64,000 nt of DNA from positions 1 through 64,000 of the forward strand of contig JAFAAL010000012.1 in NCBI GenBank assembly GCA_023426575.1, read 5' to 3'. Shown piece by piece: positions 28,704 through 35,697 of this stretch. A program made the position numbers and the translations under genes. The notes beneath the pieces were generated by a model. That model saw nothing but the letters and a program-made list of their open reading frames with translations, did no database searches and had not been told where the DNA came from. The DNA is from Bacillota bacterium (GTDB taxonomy: Bacteria; Bacillota; Clostridia; Saccharofermentanales; DTU023). Numbering within the stretch: position 1 is the stretch's first letter; every line of letters starts with the position of its first letter.

Positions 28704-30636
28704 TCTCATCCTCCCGACTTCTCTTCCAATTTGAGAACTTACGCTTTTTCGTCTTTTCCTTGGGCCCGTCCTCAGCCTCTGAACCATCTGAACTCGGCCC
28801 AGCATCAAAGCCCATTACGTCGACCAGATAGGCCTCGGAGCGGAGGACATCCTGGGCATAGGGCAAGTCGAGTCGGAATGTCGCGCCATGCCCGTAGTCG
28901 GATTGAACCGTGAGGCGGCCGTGCATCTTATCTGTGATCTCTTCGGCAATACTGAGTCCAAGCCCCGTCCCAACCTCATTGTGAGCTTTGTCCGCCTTGT
29001 AGAAGCGCTCAAAGACAAAGGGCAGATCCTGCGCTTTGATGCCGAGTCCCTGGTCACTGACGCTGATTCTCGCAAGATTATCTTGAAGTTCGAGACTCAG
29101 TGTGATCAGACCCTCATCTGGGCTAAATTTCAAAGCGTTGTCGTAGAGGATGTAGAGAATTTGCTCAAGGCGATCGGGATTGGTCCAGACCGCAGGGATG
29201 GGACCCTCGGGAAGATCTAATTTCAAGTGGAGACCAATATCCTGGGCAAGAGCCTCAAAGCGAAGGCTGATATCTCTAAGCAAGGGGCCTAGGGCCACTG
29301 GACCCATGGGTATTTGGGCCTTGCCGCTCTGGACTCGAGACAGTTCCAGCATATCGTTGATCAGCCTCGAGAGGCGTAGATTCTCTCGTAGCAAGATGCC
29401 GTAATAGCGCTGCCTCGTCGCTTCATCGTGAACCATCCCATCGGCGAGTGGCTCGAGGAGTGCCCGCATCGAAGTCAGCGGCGCGCGCAGCTCATGCGAG
29501 ATATTGGCAACGTAGTCGCGACGCGTCTGCTCAAGTCGCTCTGACTCCGTACTATCGTGGCAGAGACAGACAGCACCATAGAGATTTTGCTCTGGGTCTA
29601 GAAGCGGGCTAATCTGGACAGCGAGAATCGCATGCTCTAAATCAATCTTGATATTTTGCTCACTCGCCGTCTCGAGACATTTGGCAATACTATCGTTCAG
29701 TCCCGTGATCCGCAGGAAGTCACTGGGACTGATGAGCTCTGGATCTTTGCCAAAGAGATCCCAGATGACTGAGTTAAAGTGGGTCACTTCACCATTGGCA
29801 TCGAGCGCGATGATGCCCTCTCGGATGCCCTCAATGATGGCAGCAAGGCGCTTGCGCTCGTGGTTCAGCGCGTTAAATGAGCTATTGAGTCTAGAAGCCA
29901 TGTGATTCATCGCATTGCTGAGATCAGTGATCTCGCTATCGCCACTGGCCTCGCTGCGCTTTGAAAAGTCGCCGGCCGTGATGGCAAGAGCCATCTCACG
30001 TAAGTCTGAAATTGGCTTGATCAGATGTCGCATCGCCAGCAACATGGGAATGACAAGAATGAGGGCGACGATCAAAGAGGCGAGAAAGAGCGAGACATTG
30101 AGGCTTTTGACTGAGGCGCTCAATTCAGAAATCGGCTGAAGCAAGATGACGGAGCCCACGGGCAAGGCCTCAGTCTTGATCTCTACCGGGCTGATGACGT
30201 AGAGGAACTCATCGTGGAGAGCTGTCTTCTCTGCAAAGTAAAATTGCTCGAACATCCCACCGCTCTTGACCTCGTCATTGAGTCGGATCAAGTCTTCTTG
30301 TACTTGAACTTTGAGCTCCTCAGTCCAAGTCTCTGGCAAATCGGTCGCCGCGATGATGCCCTGATTGCCCATGATGAAGGTGAAGACTCCATAGAAGTTG
30401 TAGGAGACACTGACGATGTTATTGATTTGACTGATGTAGCTGCTGTCGCGGTCCGTATTTTGCAGTGCGAACTGGCGTGCAATCCACTGGGCCTGGGGCA
30501 GCAACTCTTGTTTTTTGTTCTGGATGAAGAGCGGCTTGGCGAGGAAAGAGTAGAGAGCTGAGGTCAGAAGACCCATCAGCACCAGCGAAGCAAAGAGCAG
30601 CACGGCCAATTTTTGCAGGATGGACGACTTCTTCAA
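28696..30636 (-). CDS. Sensor histidine kinase (WalK/PhoR type)
   Basis: 646-residue membrane sensor. Helix 1 (about 9-32), an extracytoplasmic sensing domain to about residue 175, helix 2, a HAMP linker (LIKPISDLREMALAI), a PAS-like domain (IIEGIREGIIALDANGEVTHFNS), the phospho-acceptor H-box ISHELRAPLTSMRALLE, and ATPase motifs NALKFS, DQGLGI, FVFERFYKAD and GTGLGLSIAEEI. The architecture fits WalK and also PhoR. No WalH/WalI (YycH/YycI) partners follow, so WalK is not certain. The ATG overlaps the regulator stop by four bases. Confidence 0.9.
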   Translation of the reverse strand: MKKSSILQKLAVLLFASLVLMGLLTSALYSFLAKPLFIQNKKQELLPQAQWIARQFALQNTDRDSSYISQINNIVSVSYNFYGVFTFIMGNQGIIAATDLPETWTEELKVQVQEDLIRLNDEVKSGGMFEQFYFAEKTALHDEFLYVISPVEIKTEALPVGSVILLQPISELSASVKSLNVSLFLASLIVALILVIPMLLAMRHLIKPISDLREMALAITAGDFSKRSEASGDSEITDLSNAMNHMASRLNSSFNALNHERKRLAAIIEGIREGIIALDANGEVTHFNSVIWDLFGKDPELISPSDFLRITGLNDSIAKCLETASEQNIKIDLEHAILAVQISPLLDPEQNLYGAVCLCHDSTESERLEQTRRDYVANISHELRAPLTSMRALLEPLADGMVHDEATRQRYYGILLRENLRLSRLINDMLELSRVQSGKAQIPMGPVALGPLLRDISLRFEALAQDIGLHLKLDLPEGPIPAVWTNPDRLEQILYILYDNALKFSPDEGLITLSLELQDNLARISVSDQGLGIKAQDLPFVFERFYKADKAHNEVGTGLGLSIAEEITDKMHGRLTVQSDYGHGATFRLDLPYAQDVLRSEAYLVDVMGFDAGPSSDGSEAEDGPKEKTKKRKFSNWKRSREDEND

Positions 30637-31331
30637 GAGGCTGATTTTCCTGGGTCGAACTTGTAGCCTGCACCGTAGATGGTCACGACAGAGTAGCTGT
30701 GCTCAGAGCTCTGTAATTTCTGCCGAATGCGCTTAATGTGCGTGTCTACTGTGCGCATGTCACCGAAGTAATCATAGCCCCAGATCTTGGAGAGGATGGT
30801 CTGACGGTCAAAGACTTGATTGGGATTCGAAGCGAGCAGGTAGAGAATCTCGACCTCTTTGGCGGTGAAGGGGACATCGGCACCGTCGACCTTGACCTGA
30901 TAGGTGTCCAAGTTGATCTCGAGACCCTCATAGCGAACGGTCTGCCCCGCTTTCTCCGTCTCGCCAGTCCGTCGCAAGACCGCCTTGATGCGGGCGACCA
31001 GCTCACGGGGTGAAAATGGCTTGACCAGATAGTCGTCAGCGCCGAGCTCGAGGCCCAGCACGCGATCGATCTCCTCCCCCTTGGCCGTCAACATGATGAT
31101 TGGGACGCTGCTGTCCTTGCGAATTTCACGACAGACCTCGGTCCCAGACATCTTGGGCATCATGATGTCGAGTAAGATGAGATCGGGATTAAACTCGCGA
31201 AAAGCTGCCAGTGCAGCCTCACCGTCAAAAGCCGACTTGTATGTGAAGTTCTCACTGTCGAGATAGATAGCCAGTGATTCGTGGATGACAGGATCGTCGT
31301 CACAGATCAGGATAAGGGCTTGTTGGTTCAT
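30633..31331 (-). CDS. OmpR-family response regulator (WalR/PhoP type)
   Basis: DNA-binding response regulator of 232 residues, partner of the kinase just downstream. The receiver has the acidic pair CDDDP, phospho-acceptor in DLILLDIMMPKMSG, and the conserved TAKGEEID and LVKPFSPREL. The winged-helix output domain has LLASNPNQVFDRQTILSKIWGY and VDTHIKRIRQKL. The ATG at 31331 has GGAGG five bases upstream; a GTG at 31343 just precedes that site and is rejected. Confidence 0.93.
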   Translation of the reverse strand: MNQQALILICDDDPVIHESLAIYLDSENFTYKSAFDGEAALAAFREFNPDLILLDIMMPKMSGTEVCREIRKDSSVPIIMLTAKGEEIDRVLGLELGADDYLVKPFSPRELVARIKAVLRRTGETEKAGQTVRYEGLEINLDTYQVKVDGADVPFTAKEVEILYLLASNPNQVFDRQTILSKIWGYDYFGDMRTVDTHIKRIRQKLQSSEHSYSVVTIYGAGYKFDPGKSAS

Positions 31332-31358
31332 GTTCGCCTCCACATTTCTGATGGCATC

Positions 31359-31364
31359 ATTATA
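31359..31364 (-). promoter_or_regulatory. Probable -10 element for the two-component operon
   Basis: On the minus strand a perfect TATAAT ends 27 bases before the regulator ATG. No good -35 hexamer is found at 16-18 bases upstream (TGCCTT region), so this would be a regulated or weak promoter. The same 80-base gap must also serve the divergent pseudouridine synthase gene. Confidence 0.5.
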
Positions 31365-31409
31365 CTAGAAATACAAAATGAAGGCAGGGCTGTGAAGAGA
31401 GGGGATGAG

Positions 31410-32159
31410 ATGTCAAACTTTTACTATGTGCTCCACGGGCAGAAAAAACCTTTTGATCCAGAGACGGCCATCGTCTATGAGGACAATCACGTCCTCGTCG
31501 TCCGCAAGCCCCCAGGCTTACTCAGCCAGGGGGATCAGAGCAAAGATCCCGATCTACTCTCCATTTACATGCAGTGGATCAAGATGCGCGATCATAAGCC
31601 AGGTCAGGTCTGGCTCGCGCCTGTCCACCGTCTGGATCGAATGGTTGGAGGTCTCATCCTCCTGGCCAAGACGAGCAAGGCGGCAGCGCGCCTCAATGCA
31701 GAGATGAGATCGCAGAGAATTCTCAAGCGCTATCTTGCCGTGCTCAGAGGCGCTCTTGAGGAAGCTCAGGGGGAGCTCATCCACTATCTGAGCTCTGAGA
31801 CTCAAAATGGACGTTACCAGATTATGAGAGGTCCCGAGGAGGGGAGATACGCCAATCTGAGCTACAGATGCCTGGCCTATCGTCATGAGGAAGATCTCTC
31901 GCTTGTCCTCATTACTCTCAAAACGGGGCGTCCTCACCAGATTCGGCTCCAGTTTGCCGCCGAGGGCCATCCACTCCTCCATGACAGGCGCTACGGCGAA
32001 AAAGATACCGCCGATCCACTGGCGCTAGCTCCCGCTCTTTTTGCCTGCCAGCTTGGCGTCAAACATCCGACGAGAGAGCTCTGCTTAAATCTCATGGTCT
32101 TGCCCGAGGGACTGCCTGACTTTGAACTCTTTTGCACAGCTGAGTGCGGTCTGCTATAA
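31410..32159 (+). CDS. RluA-family pseudouridine synthase without S4 domain
   Basis: 249-residue pseudouridine synthase. The catalytic Asp is in PVHRLDRMVGGLILLAKT; LKRYLAVLRG, LKTGRPHQIRLQ and a HPLLHDRRYG block are typical of the RluA family. It has no S4 domain and starts directly with the catalytic fold (YEDNHVLVVRKPPGLLSQ). The open frame extends upstream through the divergent promoter, but MSNFYYVLHG at 31410 follows a GAGGGG site. The target uridine cannot be predicted. Confidence 0.86.
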   Translation: MSNFYYVLHGQKKPFDPETAIVYEDNHVLVVRKPPGLLSQGDQSKDPDLLSIYMQWIKMRDHKPGQVWLAPVHRLDRMVGGLILLAKTSKAAARLNAEMRSQRILKRYLAVLRGALEEAQGELIHYLSSETQNGRYQIMRGPEEGRYANLSYRCLAYRHEEDLSLVLITLKTGRPHQIRLQFAAEGHPLLHDRRYGEKDTADPLALAPALFACQLGVKHPTRELCLNLMVLPEGLPDFELFCTAECGLL

Positions 32160-32160
32160 T
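32132..32160 (+). promoter_or_regulatory. Strong promoter overlapping the pseudouridine synthase stop codon
   Basis: TTGCAC (32132-32137), 17-base spacer, perfect TATAAT (32155-32160) with an extended TGC in front. The -10 contains the stop codon of the upstream gene. It drives the CofE-like gene with a leader of about 50 bases. Confidence 0.75.
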
Positions 32161-32215
32161 CTCTAAGCAAGGAACCCTGTTGTCTTTGCAAATCTTTTCT
32201 TGCAAGAGGTCAAGC

Positions 32216-33418
32216 ATGAAACGTTATATCGGTACCACTGTTCGCGGCTTACGAGGGCCTATTTTCAAGCAGGGCGATGATCTGTTAACGATCCTTCCCG
32301 AATTGCTGAGTGAGGCTTTTGCAGCGGAGGGATTTAAACCTGGCCGCAAAGATGTCCTCTGTATCACAGAATCGGTGCTCGCCAGATGTCAGGGCAACTA
32401 TGCCAGCATTGACGACATCGCCGAGGATGTCCGCGCACTCTTTCCCGATCAACCCCGCGTTCTCGGCCTGACCTTGCCCATCCTGAGCCGCAATCGATTT
32501 TCGGTCCTCTTGCGTGGGATTGCCAGAGCCTGCGATCGCTTGATTATTCAGCTCTCCTATCCTGCGGACGAGGTGGGCAATCAGCTGATGGATTATCGTG
32601 AGCTCCTGAATTCAGAGATCAATCCCTACCGTGATGTCTTTACGGAAGCGGAGTTCTATCAACAATTTTCCAGATTTAAGCACCTCTTCACGGATATTGA
32701 CTACGTGCAACTCTATCGCGAGATAGCCGAGAGCGAGAACTGCCAGTGCAACTTTATCTTTGCCAATGATCCCCGTGCCGTCTTGGCCTCTGCGGATCAG
32801 GTCATCTGCTGTGATATCCACAGCCGTGAGAACAGCAAGAGAATCCTCCGGGAGGCTGGCGCTCGACGCGTCATTGGACTCGATGAGATTCTCGCTCAGC
32901 CGAGTTCCACACACGGGTATAACGAGGACTATGGCATTCTCGGCTCGAACAAGGCGACTGAGTCAAGAATTAAGTTATTCCCGCGCGATGCTCAAAAATT
33001 TGTCGATGACTTAGCAGAACGTCTGGCCCAGCGCTTTGGTCAGAGCATTGAGGTCATGGTCTATGGCGACGGCGCCTTCAAGGATCCCTATGGCAAGATC
33101 TGGGAATTGGCCGACCCCGTTGTCTCCCCCGCCTATACCCCTGGCCTGTCGGGCCGACCTAATGAACTAAAGATCAAGTACCTCGCTGACAATGACTATG
33201 CCGACCTCAGCCCTGAGGAAAAGGCCTGCAAGATTCAGGATCAGATCAAGCGTTCAGAGCATCAATCAGATTCCGATGCTGCTGAGGGCACGACACCGAG
33301 ACGTCTGACTGACCTTCTCGGCTCTCTCGCCGACCTCTCTTCCGGCTCAGGGGACAAGGGGACCCCCTTTGTCTATATCCAGGGCTACTTTGACACCTAT
33401 GCTGATGACGATCAATAG
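32216..33418 (+). CDS. CofE-like protein (F420-0:gamma-glutamyl ligase family)
   Basis: 400-residue protein resembling the CofE/FbiB ligase domain: IGTTVRGLRGPIFKQGDDL, DVLCITESVLARCQGNY, NPYRDVF, a C-terminal half with GSNKATE and MVYGDGAFKDP, and DPVVSPAY. CofE adds glutamates to coenzyme F420, but no other F420 or deazaflavin gene is seen here and Clostridia generally lack F420, so the substrate is probably different. The tail (residues about 330-375) is charged and low-complexity before a final FVYIQGYFDTYADDD. AGAGGT is upstream of the ATG. Confidence 0.75.
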   Translation: MKRYIGTTVRGLRGPIFKQGDDLLTILPELLSEAFAAEGFKPGRKDVLCITESVLARCQGNYASIDDIAEDVRALFPDQPRVLGLTLPILSRNRFSVLLRGIARACDRLIIQLSYPADEVGNQLMDYRELLNSEINPYRDVFTEAEFYQQFSRFKHLFTDIDYVQLYREIAESENCQCNFIFANDPRAVLASADQVICCDIHSRENSKRILREAGARRVIGLDEILAQPSSTHGYNEDYGILGSNKATESRIKLFPRDAQKFVDDLAERLAQRFGQSIEVMVYGDGAFKDPYGKIWELADPVVSPAYTPGLSGRPNELKIKYLADNDYADLSPEEKACKIQDQIKRSEHQSDSDAAEGTTPRRLTDLLGSLADLSSGSGDKGTPFVYIQGYFDTYADDDQ

Positions 33419-34259
33419 ATTCGCCCTCGACACGGAGCTTGAGCTCGCGCCTGCAATTCGCGAGCTCAAGACCGTCAATTGGCCAAAGGTCGGGATGCGT
33501 CTGCTCTCGACCTTCATCCTCTTTGCGCTCGGCCTCATCTGTATCCGCCTCTTGACGCGCGGTCTCGAGCGCATGCTCAACAGGGCTAAGATCAGACGAG
33601 GAGCACACCGCCTCGTCACGAGCCTTCTGAAATTTCTCCTCTATTTTATTTTGCTCATCCTCTGTGTTGATCGGCTCGGCTTTGCGACCAGCTCTCTCAT
33701 TGCCATCCTCGGCTCGATGGGAATTGCCATCGGCCTCGCGCTACAGGGAAGTCTCGGGGATCTCGCCTCGGGGATTCTCATCGTCGTCCTCAACCCCTTT
33801 CAGACGGGGGACTATGTCTATCTTGGGGAGAAGAGGGAAGAGCTTTTACAAGTTGTCGAACTGCGCTTGTTTCAAACTCACTTTCGAAACATGAGAGGCT
33901 TCCGAGTCATTGTCCCGAACTCGCAATTGACCAAGAATGCCATCGTCAACATCTCCGTCGAACACACTGTCATGGCCGAGGCCAAGTTTGTCGTTGGCTT
34001 CGACAGCAATTTTGAAACAGTCAAAAAGGTCGTCGATGCCGCCATGGACCGCGTACCAGAGATCTCAACGGAGGACCGTCGCCTAATCCTCAATGAGCTC
34101 GGGGAGAGTGGCATCCACTTCACGGCCAGAGGCCGCGTAGCGGCAGCCGATTACTTCAAGGCCTCCAACGACCTCCTGGCCGAGCTCAAGACCTCCCTCG
34201 ATGCTGCAGGCATCGTGATTCCCTATCCCCAGATGGTCATCCACCAGGCCAAGGAGTAG
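33399..34259 (+). CDS. Small-conductance mechanosensitive channel (MscS family)
   Basis: 286-residue MscS-like channel. Helices TM1 (about 35-57), TM2 and the pore-lining TM3 (GSMGIAIGLALQGSLGDLASGILIV) are followed by the beta-domain (NPFQTGDYV) and a C-terminal domain. RGFRVIVPNSQLTKNAIVN is diagnostic. The start is uncertain: ATG 33399 and 33405 both lie inside the end of the CofE-like gene and neither has a strong ribosome binding site. Confidence 0.88.
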   Translation: MLMTINRFALDTELELAPAIRELKTVNWPKVGMRLLSTFILFALGLICIRLLTRGLERMLNRAKIRRGAHRLVTSLLKFLLYFILLILCVDRLGFATSSLIAILGSMGIAIGLALQGSLGDLASGILIVVLNPFQTGDYVYLGEKREELLQVVELRLFQTHFRNMRGFRVIVPNSQLTKNAIVNISVEHTVMAEAKFVVGFDSNFETVKKVVDAAMDRVPEISTEDRRLILNELGESGIHFTARGRVAAADYFKASNDLLAELKTSLDAAGIVIPYPQMVIHQAKE

Positions 34260-34278
34260 GGTATTTCGGCAGAATCAT

Positions 34279-34307
34279 TTGACAAGGCCTCTCTTTGAAA
34301 CTATGAT
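34279..34307 (+). promoter_or_regulatory. Promoter of tRNA-Pro
   Basis: A consensus TTGACA (34279-34284) and TATGAT (34302-34307) at 17-base spacing lie 13 bases before the first base of the tRNA. Confidence 0.85.
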
Positions 34308-34320
34308 GGCGATTGTAAAA

Positions 34321-34396
34321 CGAGGTGTGGCGCAGGTGGTAGCGCGCCTGCTTTGGGAGCAGGAAGTCGCAGGTTCGAATCCTGTCACCTCGACCA
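34321..34396 (+). tRNA. tRNA-Pro (UGG)
   Basis: 76-base cloverleaf. Acceptor CGAGGTG pairs with CACCTCG, anticodon stem CCTGC/GCAGG surrounds loop TTTGGGA (anticodon TGG), and the T arm has GGTTCGAATCC. CCA is encoded. It has its own promoter and terminator and stands alone. Confidence 0.96.
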
Positions 34397-34435
34397 AGAG
34401 ATTTTGGACATCTTCCAAAATCTCTTTTTTATTTC
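34396..34435 (+). terminator. Intrinsic terminator of tRNA-Pro
   Basis: A 13-bp perfect stem (AAGAGATTTTGGA / TCCAAAATCTCTT) with a 5-base loop is followed by TTTTATTTCTT. The stem begins at the last A of the encoded CCA. Confidence 0.92.
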
Positions 34436-34453
34436 TTAGCCCAAAATAAAATA

Positions 34454-34462
34454 TGCTATATT
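34454..34462 (+). promoter_or_regulatory. Extended -10 promoter for the beta-helix protein
   Basis: TGC-TATATT (34454-34462) is an extended -10 element in an AT-rich stretch, 33 bases before the start codon; no good -35 is found. A short hairpin CAGGA/TCCTG lies between it and the AAGGAGG ribosome binding site. Confidence 0.5.
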
Positions 34463-34495
34463 TTTAAGCACAGGACAGTTCCTGAAGGAGGTCTC

Positions 34496-35143
34496 ATGTT
34501 TGATTGGTCTGAATTTTTTAATGCTGAGCACAGCTTGGCCCAAGCTCTCTTTGAGCAGGCACCCGACCCAGCCTGGCTACTCGGAGAACTCAGCGCGTTT
34601 TGTCAGGGTCTGATGAGCAAGCTCGGCCAGGAATATAAGCTCCTTCAAGATGCTGTCTACGTTCACGAGACAGCGACAATTCATGAATCTGCCTATATCG
34701 CGGGACCTGCAATCATCGGGCCTGCTGTCGACATCCGCTACGCCGTCTACTTACGAGGTTCTGTCATTCTCGACGAGGGAGTCACTCTGGCCAATAGCAC
34801 GGAGGTCAAAAATGCGGTTCTCCTCAGGGGAGCGACATGCCCTCATTACAATTACGTAGGGGACAGCCTCCTGGGACCTAAGGCTCATCTCGGCGCCGGG
34901 GTCATTTTGTCCAATCTGCGCAGCGACCGGCAAAATATTGTCATCGACTATCGAGGAGAGCAGTGGGCGACGGGCCGCCATAAGTTTGGCGCCGTCATCG
35001 GCGAAGCGTGTGAGATCGGCTGCCAGTCAGTCCTCAACCCAGGCACCCTGCTGGGGAAGGGATCTCAAGTCTATCCCTTGACTTCATTAAGGGGATATTT
35101 TCCCGCAAATTCTAAAGTCGGCCACAGACCCATCTCCTGCTAA
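34496..35143 (+). CDS. Left-handed beta-helix protein, GlmU C-terminal-like
   Basis: 215 residues with hexapeptide-repeat character: turns begin at VYVHETATIHESAYIAGPAIIGPAVDI and continue to LNPGTLLGKGSQVYPL. HYNYVGDSLLGPKAHLGAGVILSNLR resembles the acetyl-CoA-binding region of GlmU and other sugar-nucleotide acyltransferases. There is no N-terminal pyrophosphorylase domain; the first 50 residues are a helical region. It may be an acyltransferase of unknown substrate. AAGGAGGT precedes the ATG. Single-gene unit between tRNA genes. Confidence 0.75.
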   Translation: MFDWSEFFNAEHSLAQALFEQAPDPAWLLGELSAFCQGLMSKLGQEYKLLQDAVYVHETATIHESAYIAGPAIIGPAVDIRYAVYLRGSVILDEGVTLANSTEVKNAVLLRGATCPHYNYVGDSLLGPKAHLGAGVILSNLRSDRQNIVIDYRGEQWATGRHKFGAVIGEACEIGCQSVLNPGTLLGKGSQVYPLTSLRGYFPANSKVGHRPISC

Positions 35144-35149
35144 AGGCGC

Positions 35150-35177
35150 GCTCTGGATGCCCAGCGGGAGCTCTTTT
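35150..35177 (+). terminator. Possible weak terminator after the beta-helix gene
   Basis: GCTC...GAGC with an inner CTGG/CCAG pairing is followed by TCTTTT, seven bases past the stop codon. The stem is interrupted, so this is a weak candidate. Confidence 0.4.
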
Positions 35178-35197
35178 GAGGGATTTCAGGGGAGGCC

Positions 35198-35226
35198 TTG
35201 ACAGACGATATCTCTTCTGCAATAAT
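35198..35226 (+). promoter_or_regulatory. Promoter of the tRNA(CAU)-tRNA-Tyr unit
   Basis: Consensus TTGACA (35198-35203), 17-base spacer, AATAAT (35221-35226) preceded by TGC. It lies 27 bases before the first tRNA. Confidence 0.8.
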
Positions 35227-35253
35227 GCTCATGCTGCCTGAGGGCGGAATTGC

Positions 35254-35330
35254 GGGCCATTAGCTCAGTTGGTCAGAGCAGCCGGCTCATAACCGGACGG
35301 TCCGGGGTTCAAGTCCCTGATGGCCCACCA
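35254..35330 (+). tRNA. tRNA with CAU anticodon (Met, or Ile2 if lysidinylated)
   Basis: 77 bases: acceptor GGGCCAT/ATGGCCC, D arm TAGCTCAGTTGGTCAGAGCA, anticodon stem CCGG around CTCATAA, T stem CGGGG/CCCTG, CCA encoded. The anticodon is CAT. It is not an initiator, as the acceptor starts with a paired G-C. Elongator Met versus Ile(k2CAU) cannot be settled from the sequence alone. Confidence 0.93.
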
Positions 35331-35338
35331 TAAGATAA

Positions 35339-35423
35339 GGGGGATTTCCCGAGTGGTCAAAGGGAGCAGACTGTAAATCTGTTGTCACTGACTTCGTTGG
35401 TTCGAATCCAGCATCCCCCACCA
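35339..35423 (+). tRNA. tRNA-Tyr (GUA)
   Basis: 85-base class II tRNA with a long variable arm. Acceptor GGGGGAT/ATCCCCC, anticodon loop CTGTAAA (anticodon GTA) closed by CAGA/TCTG, variable arm around CACTGACTTCGTTGG, T arm GGTTCGAATCC, CCA encoded. It follows the CAU tRNA by 8 bases, in one transcript. Confidence 0.95.
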
Positions 35424-35425
35424 AT

Positions 35426-35460
35426 AAATCACCACTGCCAAACGGCGGTGGTGATTTTTT
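35426..35460 (+). terminator. Terminator of the CAU/Tyr tRNA unit
   Basis: A 14-bp stem (AAATCACCACTGCC / GGCGGTGGTGATTT, one G-U pair) with an AAAC loop ends in a T run. Confidence 0.92.
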
Positions 35461-35466
35461 AAGCAT

Positions 35467-35490
35467 GAAAAAAGCCCCGTGGAGGGGCTC
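35467..35490 (-). terminator. Terminator of tRNA-Leu
   Basis: Read on the minus strand: AGCCCC, loop TCCAC, GGGGCT, then TTTTT. It directly follows the encoded CCA of tRNA-Leu. Confidence 0.85.
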
Positions 35491-35575
35491 TGGTGCCGGT
35501 GGTGGGGATCGAACCCACACGCCTTTCGGCTCACGATTTTGAGTCGCGCTCGTCTGCCAATTCCGACACACCGGC
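35491..35575 (-). tRNA. tRNA-Leu (CAA)
   Basis: 85-base class II tRNA on the minus strand. Acceptor GCCGGTG/CACCGGC, anticodon stem CGCGA/TCGTG around CTCAAAA (anticodon CAA), variable arm GCCGAAAGGC, T arm GTGGGTTCGATCCCCAC, CCA encoded. Its terminator is convergent with that of the Tyr tRNA. Confidence 0.95.
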
Positions 35576-35620
35576 GACGCTGGTCATCTTAATTCATGGC
35601 GGTCTGAAAGTCAATTCTAT

Positions 35621-35649
35621 TTGCTATTTCAATCTAAAATCGCTATGAT
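35621..35649 (+). promoter_or_regulatory. Promoter of the pyr operon
   Basis: TTGCTA (35621-35626) and TATGAT (35644-35649) with 17-base spacing, 49 bases before the pyrC ATG. The leader is too short for a PyrR-type attenuator, and none is seen. Confidence 0.68.
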
Positions 35650-35697
35650 GCTATGAGGTTTATGGCCATCCCAATCCGCGCCGAAGGAGCCCAAAAC

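Noticed and set aside
32216..33418. Coenzyme F420 biosynthesis
   Set aside because: Only one ligase-like protein is present and no other F420 gene is seen; family membership alone does not prove the pathway.
35287..35571. 94-codon frame on the minus strand across the tRNA cluster
   Set aside because: It is a translation of tRNA-Tyr, tRNA-CAU and tRNA-Leu sequence, a well-known false gene; the tRNAs and terminators explain the segment.
35650..35697. PyrR attenuator or riboswitch before pyrC
   Set aside because: The leader is only about 45 bases and has no terminator/antiterminator pair.
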